This document shows, in pieces, positions 8,505 through 17,579 of a stretch of DNA of 64,000 nt. A program made the position numbers and the translations under genes. The notes below the pieces were generated by a model. It saw nothing but the letters and a program-made list of their open reading frames with translations. It made no database searches and was not told the origin of the DNA. The number at the start of each line of letters is the position of its first letter. Positions within the stretch are counted from its first letter, which is position 1. Source of the stretch: Streptomyces sp. NBC_01304 (GTDB lineage Bacteria; Actinomycetota; Actinomycetes; Streptomycetales; Streptomycetaceae); assembly GCF_035975855.1 (NCBI RefSeq), contig NZ_CP109055.1:8990001-9054000 (forward strand), given 5' to 3'.

Positions 8505-9629
8505 ATGCGTGTTGCCATCGTCACCGAATCCTTCCCGCCCGACGTCAACGGCGTGGCGCACTGCGCCGTGCAGACCGCCCGCCACCTGGTCAGGCGCGGT
8601 CATGACCCCCTCGTCATCGCTCCGGCCATGGCCGCCGGAGCCGAGGAACACACCGCCGGACCCTGTCCCGTGGTCCGCATCCCCTCGCTGCCGCTGCCCG
8701 GCTATCCACAGGTGCGGGTGGCACTGCCGAGCCGCCGGGTGGCCGCCGCGCTGAGCGCGCACCGGGCCGAACTCGTCCATCTGGCAAGCCCCTTCATCCT
8801 CGGCGTGCGCGGCATGACGGCTGCCGCGCGGCTCGGCATTCCGGCCGTCGCCGTCTACCAGACGGATCTCGCGGGATACGCCCGTACGTACGTGGGTGCG
8901 GGTGAGGCCGCCGCCTGGCGCCGCATCCGGGGCGTGCACCGGGCCGCCGATCGCACCCTCGCTCCGTCGACGGCCGCGCTGCGCGACCTGGCCGCGCACG
9001 GGGTGCCCCGGCTCAGCCTGTGGCCCCGTGGCGTGGACGCCGTCCGCTTCCGGCCCTCGTGTCGGGATGAGGCGCTGCGCCGGGAGGTCGCGCCCGACGG
9101 CGAGCTCGTCGTCGGCTACGTGGGGCGGCTCGCCCCGGAGAAGCGGGTCGAACTGCTCGCCGGGGCCTGCTCGTTGGACGGCGTACGCGTGGTGATCGTC
9201 GGCGACGGGCCGAGCGAGGCCGCGCTGCGCGGGCAGTTGCCGGGCGCGGTCTTCCTCGGCCGGCGCACCGGCTCCGAGCTCGCCCGGATCTTCGCCTCGC
9301 TCGACCTCTTCGTGCACACCGGGCCCTACGAGACCTTCTGCCAGACCGTGCAGGAGGCCATGGCCAGCGGGGTGCCCGTGGTGGCACCTGCCGCGGGCGG
9401 CCCGCTCGACCTCGTCGCGCCGGGCCGGACCGGGCTGCTCGTCCCACCGGGGGATGCGGCCGCCGTACGCGATGCGGTGTGGGCACTCGCGGCGGATCCG
9501 CAGCTGCGGGCCGCGTACGGGCGGGCCGGGCGGGCCGCGGTGCTCGGCCGGACCTGGGAGGCCGTGGGGGATCAGCTGATCGAGCACTATGCGGAGGTTC
9601 TGGACGCGCGGGTGGTGAGGGCGGCATGA
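8505..9629 (+). CDS. GT4-type glycosyltransferase (mannosyltransferase-like)
   Basis: GT-B fold glycosyltransferase of 374 residues. The N-terminal domain begins MRVAIVTESFPPDVNGVAH, the G-rich loop of family GT4. The C-terminal domain carries VGYVGRLAPEKRVELLAG, VVIVGDGPSE and the E-x7-E nucleotide-sugar motif in YETFCQTVQEAMASG. It resembles the GDP-mannose-dependent mannosyltransferases of actinobacterial glycolipid synthesis (MgtA/PimB-like), but the donor and acceptor are not proven. A second GT and a GDSL lipase follow, suggesting a cell-surface glycolipid or glycan module. Its 3' end (about 75 bp) has been copied in tandem three more times downstream. Confidence 0.87.
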   Translation: MRVAIVTESFPPDVNGVAHCAVQTARHLVRRGHDPLVIAPAMAAGAEEHTAGPCPVVRIPSLPLPGYPQVRVALPSRRVAAALSAHRAELVHLASPFILGVRGMTAAARLGIPAVAVYQTDLAGYARTYVGAGEAAAWRRIRGVHRAADRTLAPSTAALRDLAAHGVPRLSLWPRGVDAVRFRPSCRDEALRREVAPDGELVVGYVGRLAPEKRVELLAGACSLDGVRVVIVGDGPSEAALRGQLPGAVFLGRRTGSELARIFASLDLFVHTGPYETFCQTVQEAMASGVPVVAPAAGGPLDLVAPGRTGLLVPPGDAAAVRDAVWALAADPQLRAAYGRAGRAAVLGRTWEAVGDQLIEHYAEVLDARVVRAA

Positions 9630-10010
9630 GGGCTTCCGTGCAGTCCGGGCTGCGCGTCTCTGAGGCGGGGCGGGCCTGGCCGGCGCTGAGGGGTCGGCGG
9701 ATTGAGCATTACGGCGATGTCCTTGCGGCGCGGGTGGTGAGGGCTGATGCGACGACCGGGCTGCCGGCAGTTGTGGCGGGGCGGAACCGGCGAGCGGTGG
9801 GGGATCGGCGAGCGGTGGGGGGATCGGCTGATCGCGTACTGCGTGGAGGTTCTGGACGCGCGGGAGGTGACGGCGGCATGAGGGCTGATGGGAGGGCCGG
9901 GCCGCGGGCCGTTGAGGTGGGGCGGGTCCGGTGGGCGGTGGGGGATCTGTTGGTCGAGCACTGCGTCGAGGTCCCCGGTGTGCGGGAGGTGAGGGCGGCA
10001 TGGGTGTTCT
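9561..10010 (+). repeat. four imperfect tandem copies of the GT1/GT2 gene junction
   Basis: A unit of 122-130 bp spanning the last codons of the first glycosyltransferase, a GGAGGTGAGGGCGGCATGA-like junction and the first codons of the next gene. Equivalent GATCGAGCAC-type positions fall at 9578, 9700, 9830 and 9952. The first copy is the live 3' end of GT1 and the last copy is the live 5' end of GT2. The two middle copies are frameshifted relics. The 370 bp between the genes therefore hold no extra gene. Confidence 0.75.
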
Positions 10011-11226
10011 CGTGAAGTCCGGGCTGCGGATCGTGCGCATGGCGAACTTCGTCGCCCCGGCCTCGGGCGGGCTGCGTACGGCGCTGCGGGAGCTGGGTGC
10101 CGGGTATCTGGCGGCGGGGCACGAGCCGGTGCTGATCGTGCCGGGGGAGCGGGCATCGGACCGGCACACCGGGCAGGGGCGGGTGATCACGCTGCCGGGG
10201 CCGCTGCTGCCGGGGACCGGTGGCTACCGCGTGCTGGCCGACCGGCGGGCTCTGGCAGGAATTCTGGAGCGCCTCGCGCCCGACCGCCTGGAGGTCTCCG
10301 ACCGCACCACGCTGCGCTGGACCGGCGAGTGGGCGCGGCGCGCCAGGGTGCCCTCCGTGATGGTGTCCCACGAGACCGCGGACGGCGTGCTCCGCACCTG
10401 GGGCCTGCCCACGGGCGCGGCCCGCCGGGCCGCGGACGCGCTGAACTCCCGTACCGCCCATGCCTATTCACGTGTCCTGTGCACCACGGAGTGGGCGGCC
10501 AGGGAGTTCGTCCGCATCGGGGCGCGCAACGTGGTGCGGGCGCCCTTGGGTGTCGATCTCGTACGCAGTCATCCGGGCTTGCGGGATGCGGGGCTGCGGG
10601 CTCGGTACGCGGGCCGTGGCGAGGTCTTGCTGGTGCTCTGTTCGCGGCTGTCCGTGGAGAAGCGGCCCGGTACGGCGCTGGACGTGGTGGCCGTGCTGCG
10701 GGAGCGCGGGGTGCGGGCCCGGCTGGTCGTCGTCGGGGACGGGCCGCTGAGGGGTCGCCTCGAACAGCGGGCACGCGCGCGTGGGTTGGCGGTGAACTTC
10801 CTCGGCCACGTGGGCGATCGAGCCCGGCTCGGCGCATTGCAGGCCACGGCCGATGTGTGCCTGGCGCCGGGGCCCGCGGAGACGTTCGGGCTCGCGGCAC
10901 TGGAGGCCCTGGCCTGCGGGACGCCGGTGGTGGCCAGCGGGTCCTCCGCCCTGCCCGAGATTCTGGGCGCCGCCGGGGGTGTGGCGGGCGACTCCGGGCC
11001 GGGCTTCGCGGACGCGGTCGAGGGGCTCCTCGCGCAGCCCGAGCGGGTGCGGCGGGATGCGGCACGCGCGCGTGCGGAGTGTTTTGGCTGGGAAGCGGCG
11101 GTGGCCGGCTTCTTGGCGGCGCACGAGGTGCCCGTGGTGCATGGGTTGCACGGGCCGCCGGTGGTGCACGGCGGTCTGTCGGTACGTGCCGACAGCGCCC
11201 GGCCGAGGCGGGAGGGCGCGGCATGA
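10000..11226 (+). CDS. GT4-type glycosyltransferase
   Basis: Second GT-B enzyme, 408 residues. The N-terminal loop is RMANFVAPASGGLRTALREL, followed by VSHETADGVLRTWG, the Rossmann segment VLLVLCSRLSVEKRPGTALD, VVVGDGPLRGRL and the E-x7-E motif in AETFGLAALEALACGTPV. The last 40 residues are a variable tail. ATG 10000 is chosen because GGAGGTGA stands at proper distance; a GTG at 10012 is also possible. Its stop overlaps the GDSL lipase start (ATGA), so the two are coupled. With GT1 it probably builds one glycoconjugate. The sugar specificity is unknown. Confidence 0.87.
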   Translation: MGVLVKSGLRIVRMANFVAPASGGLRTALRELGAGYLAAGHEPVLIVPGERASDRHTGQGRVITLPGPLLPGTGGYRVLADRRALAGILERLAPDRLEVSDRTTLRWTGEWARRARVPSVMVSHETADGVLRTWGLPTGAARRAADALNSRTAHAYSRVLCTTEWAAREFVRIGARNVVRAPLGVDLVRSHPGLRDAGLRARYAGRGEVLLVLCSRLSVEKRPGTALDVVAVLRERGVRARLVVVGDGPLRGRLEQRARARGLAVNFLGHVGDRARLGALQATADVCLAPGPAETFGLAALEALACGTPVVASGSSALPEILGAAGGVAGDSGPGFADAVEGLLAQPERVRRDAARARAECFGWEAAVAGFLAAHEVPVVHGLHGPPVVHGGLSVRADSARPRREGAA

Positions 11227-12092
11227 GCGCGACCCGTCCGGTGCGGTTCGCCGCGCTCGGGGACTCGCTCACCGAAGGGGTCGGGGATCCCGTGGGTGAG
11301 GCGTGGCGCGGCTGGGCCGCCCTGCTCGCCGCGGGGCTCGGCCCGGGCGAAGTACCCGTGGAATTCCGCAACTTCGCGGTCAGCGGGGCCCAGTCGCACG
11401 ACGTGCTGGACCGTCAACTGCCCGCCGCGCTCGCCTTCCGGCCCGATGTGGTGTCCGTGGTGGTCGGCGTCAACGACACCCTGCGCTGCACCTTCGACCT
11501 CCACGCCGTCGCCGCCCGCCTCGACGAGGTGTACGCGCGCTGCACGGCGCGGGGCGCGGTGCTGCTCACCGCGTGCCTGCCCGACCCGGGCACCATGCTC
11601 GGCCTGCCGGCCGCTCTGGGCCGTCCGCTGGCCCGGCGCCAGCGCGGGGTGAACGCGGTGGTGCATGCGCTGTCGGAGCGCTACGGAGCGGTGCATGTGC
11701 ATGTCGCGGAGGGCGACTGGGTGGCCGACCGGGCCATGTGGAGCGCGGACCGGCTGCATCCGGGGGAGCGGGGGCATCGCTTCCTGGCCGCCCGCTTCCA
11801 TGCCGGACTCGCCGCCACGGGGCGCGAGTTGGGCGCGCCACCCTCGTTGACGCCGGAGCAGCCGCCCCCGACCCGGTCGGCCGGTGTGCTGTGGCTGGCG
11901 ACGGCAGGTACCGGCTGGGTGGCACGGCGCTGCACGGATCTGCTGCCGCAGCTGCTCGGGCTCGCGGCACAGGAGCTGCGGCACCTGGCCCGGGGCACCA
12001 GTGCCCGGCTGGACCTGCGCGCGGCGCAGGCGGTGTCGGCGGCGCTGGCCGGGCTGTCGACGGGTGTGGCTCAAGTGGTCGACGTGGCTTGA
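11223..12092 (+). CDS. GDSL/SGNH-family esterase
   Basis: SGNH hydrolase of 289 residues. Block I is ALGDSLTEGVGD with the catalytic Ser, block III is VVVGVNDTLR (Asn), and block V is SADRLHPGERGH with the catalytic Asp and His. No signal peptide precedes block I, so it acts inside the cell or at the membrane. The C-terminal 90 residues are proline/alanine-rich and not part of the core fold. It starts at ATG 11223, which overlaps the stop of the glycosyltransferase. The genetic coupling suggests that it trims acyl groups from the same glycoconjugate; this is inference. Confidence 0.87.
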   Translation: MSATRPVRFAALGDSLTEGVGDPVGEAWRGWAALLAAGLGPGEVPVEFRNFAVSGAQSHDVLDRQLPAALAFRPDVVSVVVGVNDTLRCTFDLHAVAARLDEVYARCTARGAVLLTACLPDPGTMLGLPAALGRPLARRQRGVNAVVHALSERYGAVHVHVAEGDWVADRAMWSADRLHPGERGHRFLAARFHAGLAATGRELGAPPSLTPEQPPPTRSAGVLWLATAGTGWVARRCTDLLPQLLGLAAQELRHLARGTSARLDLRAAQAVSAALAGLSTGVAQVVDVA

Positions 12093-12130
12093 GGGTTGGG
12101 GCGCCGGATTCGGGGCTCGAGTGGCGGGGG

Positions 12131-13084
12131 CTAGGTGGTGTTGCTGTGCTGACCGGGGGCGGCGGACAGTCGACCGAGCGGGCCCGGAGCGGGCCGGGCC
12201 GCCGCCCCGCTCACCCCCCGGCGTCCGACCGGGACGAAGCGCAGAGGTGTCCCGGGCGGCGCCTGGGCCGCCGATGCCAGGTCGGTCTCCTCGACCACGG
12301 CCACCACCGGGTAGCCCCCGGTCGTCGGATGGTCGGCCAGGAACACCACGGGGCGGCCGTCCGGCGGTACCTGGACCGCGCCCAGGACCATGCCCTCGCT
12401 GGGGAGTTCGCCGGGGACGGCGCGCTCCAGCGGGGGGCCTTCGGTGCGCAGGCCGATGCGGTTGGAGGCCGTGGACACGCGGTACGCGCGCGTGCTGAGC
12501 GTGCGCAGGGCGGCGGGCGTGAACCAGTCAGCGCGCGGTCCCGGCAGGATGCGCAGCACCAGTGCGGCGGGCGGGCCCGGCTGCGGGGCCGTGTCCACGC
12601 GCGCGTGGACGCCGGTTTCCGCGCCCAGGGGCAGCACGGTGCCGTCCGTGAGCGGGGCCGGGCCGAGGCCCGAGAGCAGATCGGTGGCGCGGCTGCCGAG
12701 CACCGGTTCGACCGCGATCCCGCCCGCGACGCCGACGTAGGAACGTACGCCGCGAACAGCGGGACCCACCTCGAGGCGCGCCCCCGCCGGCACCCGTACC
12801 GGCGCCCCCCAAGCGGCCGGACGACCGTCGACCGTCACCGCGCACGGCGCGCCGGTCACCGCCACCGTCACGGCGCAACGCGACCGCAGGGCGCAGCCAT
12901 TGAGGGTGGTCTCCAGGGTCGCGGCATCGGCCGGATTGCCGACGAGGCGGTTGGCCAGGCGGCTCGCGGGCGCGTCGAGTGCGCCGGAGCGGGGCACGCC
13001 CAGGAGGGCGTGGCCGGGGCGGCCCTCGTCCTGCACGGTGGTGAGCGCGCCCGCCCGCACGACGCAGAGAGCCCGGTCCGTCAT
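12131..13084 (-). CDS. pxpC: 5-oxoprolinase subunit PxpC
   Basis: Protein of 317 residues of the KipA/biotin-dependent-carboxyltransferase-like family, the C subunit of the prokaryotic PxpABC 5-oxoprolinase. This enzyme hydrolyses 5-oxoproline to glutamate with ATP. Family marks: VVRAGALTTVQDEGRPG near the N-terminus, GVPRSGALD, ETTLNG, YVGVAGGI, SNRIGLRTEG and FLADHPTTGGYP near the C-terminus. Start ATG 13084 overlaps the pxpB stop by ATGA. It is the last gene of a five-gene unit (MFS, hydro-lyase, pxpA, pxpB, pxpC). The final 25 residues are Ala/Pro-rich and variable. Confidence 0.93.
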   Translation of the reverse strand: MTDRALCVVRAGALTTVQDEGRPGHALLGVPRSGALDAPASRLANRLVGNPADAATLETTLNGCALRSRCAVTVAVTGAPCAVTVDGRPAAWGAPVRVPAGARLEVGPAVRGVRSYVGVAGGIAVEPVLGSRATDLLSGLGPAPLTDGTVLPLGAETGVHARVDTAPQPGPPAALVLRILPGPRADWFTPAALRTLSTRAYRVSTASNRIGLRTEGPPLERAVPGELPSEGMVLGAVQVPPDGRPVVFLADHPTTGGYPVVAVVEETDLASAAQAPPGTPLRFVPVGRRGVSGAAARPAPGPLGRLSAAPGQHSNTT

Positions 13085-13725
13085 CGCCCCTCCACCGGCA
13101 CGAAACGCACCCGGCTGCCCGGCGACAGCAGAGCCGCGGGCACGCGCGCGTGGTCCCAGAGCGCCGCCTGAGTGGTGCCGATGAGCTGCCAGCCGCCGGG
13201 GGACGAACGCGGGTACACGCCCGTGTAGGAGCCCGCGAGGGCGACCGATCCGGCGGGTACGGAGGTGCGCGGCGTAGCCCGGCGCGGCACGGCGTACCGC
13301 TCCGCCAGCCCCGTCAGATAGCCGAAGCCGGGTGCGAACCCGCAGAAGGCGACGCGGAATTCGGCCTCGGAGTGGATCCGCGGCACCTGCCCCACCGGGA
13401 CGCCCCACAGCTGCGCGACCTCCGCCAGATCCGGCCCGTCGTACCGCACCGGAATCTCGATCGCGTCCCCCGCGCGCGTGGACAGCGGCGGGATCCTCCA
13501 GGAGCGCATCCGGGCGGCCAGCCCGCGCGGGTCGTCCAGGCCGTCGAGCAGGACTGTGCGGGCCGCGGGCACGATCTCCCGTACTGCGGGCAGTTCGCCG
13601 TCCGCGCGGCGGCGCAGCAGCTCCGCGTGCAGGGCCTGTGCCTCGGTCGGGCTGTCGAACTCGACGAGCAGCGCGCGGGAGCCGACCTCCAGGGTCCGCA
13701 TCGCGGCGGCCGTCTGAGTGCTCAT
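13081..13725 (-). CDS. pxpB: 5-oxoprolinase subunit PxpB
   Basis: KipI-like subunit of 214 residues. Conserved features are ALLVEFDSPTEAQAL at the N-terminus, IPVRYDGPDLAEVA in the middle, FCGFAPGFGYLTGL and SPGGWQLIGTT in the C-terminal cyclophilin-like half. Together with PxpC it forms the ATP-dependent part of 5-oxoprolinase. Both ends overlap neighbours by ATGA, so pxpA, pxpB and pxpC are translated as one coupled set. The KipI name comes from a Bacillus histidine-kinase inhibitor, but the gene context here fits 5-oxoproline metabolism. Confidence 0.93.
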   Translation of the reverse strand: MSTQTAAAMRTLEVGSRALLVEFDSPTEAQALHAELLRRRADGELPAVREIVPAARTVLLDGLDDPRGLAARMRSWRIPPLSTRAGDAIEIPVRYDGPDLAEVAQLWGVPVGQVPRIHSEAEFRVAFCGFAPGFGYLTGLAERYAVPRRATPRTSVPAGSVALAGSYTGVYPRSSPGGWQLIGTTQAALWDHARVPAALLSPGSRVRFVPVEGR

Positions 13726-14486
13726 ACGAAGGCCGCCACGCCGACGCCGGCCGCCTCCAGGCGGGCGCGGACCCGCCGGGCCAGGTCCACCGCGCCCGGG
13801 GTGTCGCCGTGCAGGCACAGCGAGCGGGCGCGCACGTCCACCTGCCGCCCGCCGTGCGAAGTGACCCGGCCCCGGCGGGCCAGGCCGACCGAGCGCTCCA
13901 CGACCGCGTCCGGCTCCGTGATCATGGAGCCCTCCTCGGTGCGCGGCACCAGCGTGCCCGCGTCGGTGTACGCGCGGTCGGCGAACGCCTCGCCCACGAC
14001 CGGTAGTCCGGCCTTCGCCGCGACCTCGAGCAGCCGCGCGCCGGGCAGGCCGAGCAGCGGCAGGTCGCCGCCTGCCAGCAGGACGCCGTCGACCACCGCC
14101 GCCGCCTGCTCCTCGTCGTGCACCACCCGGTTGTAGAGCGCGCCGTGCGGCTTGACGTACGACACGCGCGTGCCGGCGGCTCGCGCGAAGACCTCCAACG
14201 CGCCGATCTGGTAGGCCACTTCGGCGGTCAGTTCGGCGGCGGGCACATCCATCGCCCGCCGCCCGAAGCCGGCCAGATCCCGGTACGAGACCTGGGCGCC
14301 GATCCGCACCCCGCGCGCGGCGGCCATCTCGCAGACCCGCCGCATGGTCGCGGCGTCCCCGGCGTGGAAGCCGCAGGCCACATTGGCGCTGGTGACGACC
14401 GAGAGCAGCTGCTCGTCGTCGGTCAGCTGCCAGCGGCCGAAGCCCTCGCCGAGGTCGGCGTTGAGATCGATCAGAACCCGGGTCAT
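13722..14486 (-). CDS. pxpA: 5-oxoprolinase subunit PxpA
   Basis: LamB/YcsF-family subunit of 254 residues. Signatures: LIDLNADLGEGFGRW at the N-terminus, TSANVACGFHAGD, YVKPHGALYN and SLCLHGDTPGAV. PxpA carries out 5-oxoproline ring opening together with PxpB and PxpC. ATG 14484-14486 is the natural start because the LNADLGE motif always lies within the first dozen residues. The ribosome site is weak (GAAGGA, rather far). It is separated from the hydro-lyase by 88 bp, the only sizeable gap in this operon. Confidence 0.94.
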   Translation of the reverse strand: MTRVLIDLNADLGEGFGRWQLTDDEQLLSVVTSANVACGFHAGDAATMRRVCEMAAARGVRIGAQVSYRDLAGFGRRAMDVPAAELTAEVAYQIGALEVFARAAGTRVSYVKPHGALYNRVVHDEEQAAAVVDGVLLAGGDLPLLGLPGARLLEVAAKAGLPVVGEAFADRAYTDAGTLVPRTEEGSMITEPDAVVERSVGLARRGRVTSHGGRQVDVRARSLCLHGDTPGAVDLARRVRARLEAAGVGVAAFV

Positions 14487-14574
14487 GTGCGTAGGTGCGT
14501 CCTTCTGTGGTTGCGGGGTGCCGGTTGTCGGCTGTCCGTTGTCGACTGTCGGCCGTGGGCTGTGCGTTGCGGGG

Positions 14575-15390
14575 TCAGGCCACGCGATAGCGCTCGTCGC
14601 GGGCATCGGTGATCAGCATCTGGCCGGGCGCGTGGGTGAGCGCGAACGGCGGCCCGGACGCCATCACCGCCGCCTGCGGGGTCACGCCGCAGGCCCAGAA
14701 CACCGGGATGTCGCCCGGCTGCGCGTCCACGCGGTCGCCGAAGTCCGGCCGGTCGAGGTCCCGGATGCCGAGCCCGGCCGGGTCGCCGCAGTGCACCGGG
14801 CTGCCGTGCATCGCGGGCAGCAGCGCCGACTCCTCGATCGCGGCCGCGAGCCGGTCAGGCGGCACCGGGCGCATCGACACCACCAACTGCCCTTGCAGCC
14901 GTCCCGCGCTGCGGCAGCGCCGATCGGTGACGTACATGGCGACATTGCGGCCCTGTTCCAGGTGGCGCATCGGCACCCCGGCGTCGAGGAGCGCCGCCTC
15001 GAAGGTGAAGCTGCAGCCGATCAGGAAGGCGACCAGGTCGTCGCGCCAGTACGCGCGCGTGTCGGTGGGTTCGGCGACGAGTTCGCCGTGTTCCCAGACC
15101 CGGTAGCCGGGAATATCGGTGCGCAGATCGGCGCCCGGGGCGAGCGGTGTCGTCCAGGATCCGGCGTCGGTGACGTCAAGTACCGGGCAGGCCTTGGGGT
15201 TGCGCTGGCAGAACAGCAGCATGTCGTACGCCCAGTCCGCGGGTACCGCGATCAGGTTGGCCTGGGTGTGTCCGGGGAGCAGGCCCGCCGTGGTGCCCGT
15301 GGCACCCGCGCGGAAGGCCGCCCGGGCTTCGGCCGGGCTGCGGTACTCGGCGCGGCCCGGGGGAGCGCTCTTGAGGCGCGTACGGCTCAC
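14575..15390 (-). CDS. putative hydro-lyase (DUF1445 family)
   Basis: Protein of 271 residues of the YcsI/DUF1445 'putative hydro-lyase' family. Typical segments are [60 protein letters not shown] and [13 protein letters not shown]. The biochemical reaction is not established. Genes of this family commonly sit beside pxpABC and a transporter, as here, which suggests a step in handling 5-oxoproline or a related compound. The GTG start at 15388-15390 overlaps the MFS stop (GTGA) and has AAGGAG. Confidence 0.88.
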   Translation of the reverse strand: MSRTRLKSAPPGRAEYRSPAEARAAFRAGATGTTAGLLPGHTQANLIAVPADWAYDMLLFCQRNPKACPVLDVTDAGSWTTPLAPGADLRTDIPGYRVWEHGELVAEPTDTRAYWRDDLVAFLIGCSFTFEAALLDAGVPMRHLEQGRNVAMYVTDRRCRSAGRLQGQLVVSMRPVPPDRLAAAIEESALLPAMHGSPVHCGDPAGLGIRDLDRPDFGDRVDAQPGDIPVFWACGVTPQAAVMASGPPFALTHAPGQMLITDARDERYRVA

Positions 15391-16697
15391 AGCAGCTCCT
15401 TTCCACGGGTCTCCGGCAGTCCGAAGAGGGCGATCACGGCGATGCCGTAGGCGAGGGCGCCGAAGATCAGGGCGCCGCCGACACCCCAGCTGTCCGCGAG
15501 GAAGCCGACCAGGGTCGGGAAGACCGCCCCGATGCCACGGCCGGTGTTGTACGTGAAGCCCTGCCCCGTGCCGCGTATCGCCGTCGGATACAGCTCGCTG
15601 AGGAACGAGCCGAAGCCGCTGAAAATCGCCGACATACAGAAGCCGAGCGGGAAACTGACCACGAGGAGAAGGCCGTTGTCGCCCTTCGGTATCTGTGAGA
15701 AGGCAAGGATGCAGAGCGCCGACAGGAAGGCGAACAGGGCGATGTTGTTCTTGCGGCCGAGCCGGTCGGTGAGCACGCCGCCGGTGAGATAGCCGAGGAA
15801 GGCGCCGGATATCAGTACGGACAGATAGCCGCCGGTGCCGACGACGGTGAGGCCGCGCTCGGTCTTGAGGTACGTCGGAACCCAGGTGGCGAGCGTGTAG
15901 TAGCCGCCCTGGACGCCCGTCGAGAGCAGCACCGCGAAGAGCGTGACACGGGCCGTGCCGGGCTTGAAGATCGCCGCCAACGAGCCCATGAGCGGGGCCT
16001 TCTCGGCGCTCTTGCGGCGCACTTCGGCCGCCTCGGGGGCGTCGCTGACATGACGGCGTACGTAGATGACGAGAAGCGCCGGCAGCGCACCGGTCCAGAA
16101 CATCACGCGCCAGGCGGTGTCCGGGTCGACGAACTCGAAGGTCAGCGTGTAGACGATGACCGCGAGACCCCAGCCGACCGCCCACGCGCTCTGGACGCCG
16201 CCGAGGGTGCGGCCGCGGTGCTTGGCCGAGGCGTACTCGGCGACCAGGATCGCGCCGACCGCCCATTCGCCGCCGAAACCGAGGCCCTGCAGGGCGCGGA
16301 AGAGTAGCAGGGTCTCGTAGTTGGGTGCGAAGCCGCACGCGACGGTGAAGACGGCGTAGGTGCTCACCGTGATGATCAGAGCCTTCACCCGGCCGACGCG
16401 GTCGGCGAGGATGCCGGCGAGCGCCCCGCCGACGGCCGAGACCACCAGCGTGACCGTGGTGAGCAGGCCGGTCTGGCCGCTGTCGAGCCCGAAGTAGGCG
16501 GCGATCGCCACCATGGTCAAGGGCAGTGTGAAGTAGTCGTAGGAGTCCAGGCCGTAGCCGCCGAACGCGCCACCGAAGGCGCGCCGCCCCTGCGGGCCCA
16601 GTGCACGGAACCAGGCGAACGGGCCGTCGGGGGAGGCGGGTTCGGGCGGGGCCGGGGCCACCGCCGACTCGGACTCGGGCGGAGGGGTCGTACTCAT
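15387..16697 (-). CDS. MFS transporter of the metabolite:H+ symporter type
   Basis: Twelve-helix transporter of 436 residues. Clear MFS marks: [14 protein letters not shown] between TM2 and TM3, [20 protein letters not shown] in TM4, and [13 protein letters not shown] in the second half. The pattern matches the aromatic acid/sialate-type symporter group. It leads an operon with the hydro-lyase and pxpABC, so it probably imports the compound they degrade, plausibly 5-oxoproline (inference). ATG 16697 has GAGGTG upstream. Confidence 0.88.
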   Translation of the reverse strand: MSTTPPPESESAVAPAPPEPASPDGPFAWFRALGPQGRRAFGGAFGGYGLDSYDYFTLPLTMVAIAAYFGLDSGQTGLLTTVTLVVSAVGGALAGILADRVGRVKALIITVSTYAVFTVACGFAPNYETLLLFRALQGLGFGGEWAVGAILVAEYASAKHRGRTLGGVQSAWAVGWGLAVIVYTLTFEFVDPDTAWRVMFWTGALPALLVIYVRRHVSDAPEAAEVRRKSAEKAPLMGSLAAIFKPGTARVTLFAVLLSTGVQGGYYTLATWVPTYLKTERGLTVVGTGGYLSVLISGAFLGYLTGGVLTDRLGRKNNIALFAFLSALCILAFSQIPKGDNGLLLVVSFPLGFCMSAIFSGFGSFLSELYPTAIRGTGQGFTYNTGRGIGAVFPTLVGFLADSWGVGGALIFGALAYGIAVIALFGLPETRGKELL

Positions 16698-16762
16698 CGT
16701 GCACCTCGCAGGAGTGGGAGGAGGGTGCTTGAGAGTTCGTGCGGGTTGCTCGACAAGGTAGA

Positions 16763-16779
16763 GGATTGTTGAACGATCC
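16763..16779. promoter_or_regulatory. candidate GntR/FadR-type operator
   Basis: Near-palindrome GGATTGTTGAACGATCC in the 130-bp divergent region between the MFS operon and the GntR gene. Its core GT-TGA-AC fits the GT-N-AC pattern typical of FadR-subfamily sites. It lies 66 bases before the MFS start and 48 before gntR, well placed to control both. Confidence 0.5.
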
Positions 16780-16827
16780 CTCAATACCCCTGTTGTTTCG
16801 TTCTTGTATCTGCGCTTGAATTCGGGC

Positions 16828-17508
16828 ATGAGCGAACTGGTCGACGACCGTGCACTTCTCGGCCGCACCAGCACGGCGGAACGCGTGGCGGACATCCTGC
16901 GCAATCGGCTCGCCGACGGATATTTCGAACCGGGGGAGCAGCTTTCCGAAGCCGCCATCGGGGGCGCGCTGAAGGTGTCGCGCAACACACTGCGGGAAGC
17001 CTTCCGGCTGCTCACGCACGAGCGACTCCTCGTGCACGAGCTCAACCGCGGCGTCTTCGTGCGCAAGCTGGCCGTGGCGGACGTCGAGGACATCTACCGC
17101 ACCCGACTGCTCGTCGAGTGCGCCGTCGTCCGTGGCCTCGGCAGGCCGCCGTACGACCTCGCCCGGCTCGCGGCGGCCGTCGCCGAGGGCAGGCGGGCGG
17201 CCCGCGCCCACGACTGGAAGGGCGTCGGCACCGCCAACATCCACTTCCACCGGGAGCTGGTGGCCCTCGCGGGCAGCGTGCGCACCGACGAACTCATGCG
17301 CAGCGTCTTCGCCGAGCTGCGCCTCGCCTTCCACCTGGTCGACGACCCGCACACCCTGCACCAGCCCTACCTCGGCCGGAACCAGGAGCTCCTCGAAGCC
17401 CTGCAGGCCGGCGACCGGGCCGGGGCCGGGCGGCTCCTCGCCCAGTACCTGGACGACTCCAGGCAGCGTGTGATCGAGGCGTACGCGCAGCACCTGAGCG
17501 GCGCCTGA
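16828..17508 (+). CDS. GntR-family regulator (FadR/FCD subfamily)
   Basis: Regulator of 226 residues. The N-terminal winged helix (residues 13-80) contains [20 protein letters not shown] and [19 protein letters not shown]. The C-terminal FCD all-helical domain has [16 protein letters not shown] and metal-ligand-like histidines in [11 protein letters not shown]. Start ATG 16828 is preferred over an in-frame TTG at 16804. Divergence from the pxp operon and a FadR-like palindrome in between make it the likely local regulator responding to 5-oxoproline or a related acid (inference). Confidence 0.88.
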   Translation: MSELVDDRALLGRTSTAERVADILRNRLADGYFEPGEQLSEAAIGGALKVSRNTLREAFRLLTHERLLVHELNRGVFVRKLAVADVEDIYRTRLLVECAVVRGLGRPPYDLARLAAAVAEGRRAARAHDWKGVGTANIHFHRELVALAGSVRTDELMRSVFAELRLAFHLVDDPHTLHQPYLGRNQELLEALQAGDRAGAGRLLAQYLDDSRQRVIEAYAQHLSGA

Positions 17509-17579
17509 GCACTGGGCCGAGCCCCGTCTGATCTGCGTCGTTTCGGCCGTTGTCAGTGGGAGCGCCTAATCTTTCCGTC

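Noticed and set aside
9479..10015. 178-codon frame over the repeat region considered as a separate gene
   Set aside because: It reads through the frameshifted junction copies out of frame with both glycosyltransferases and has no start signal.
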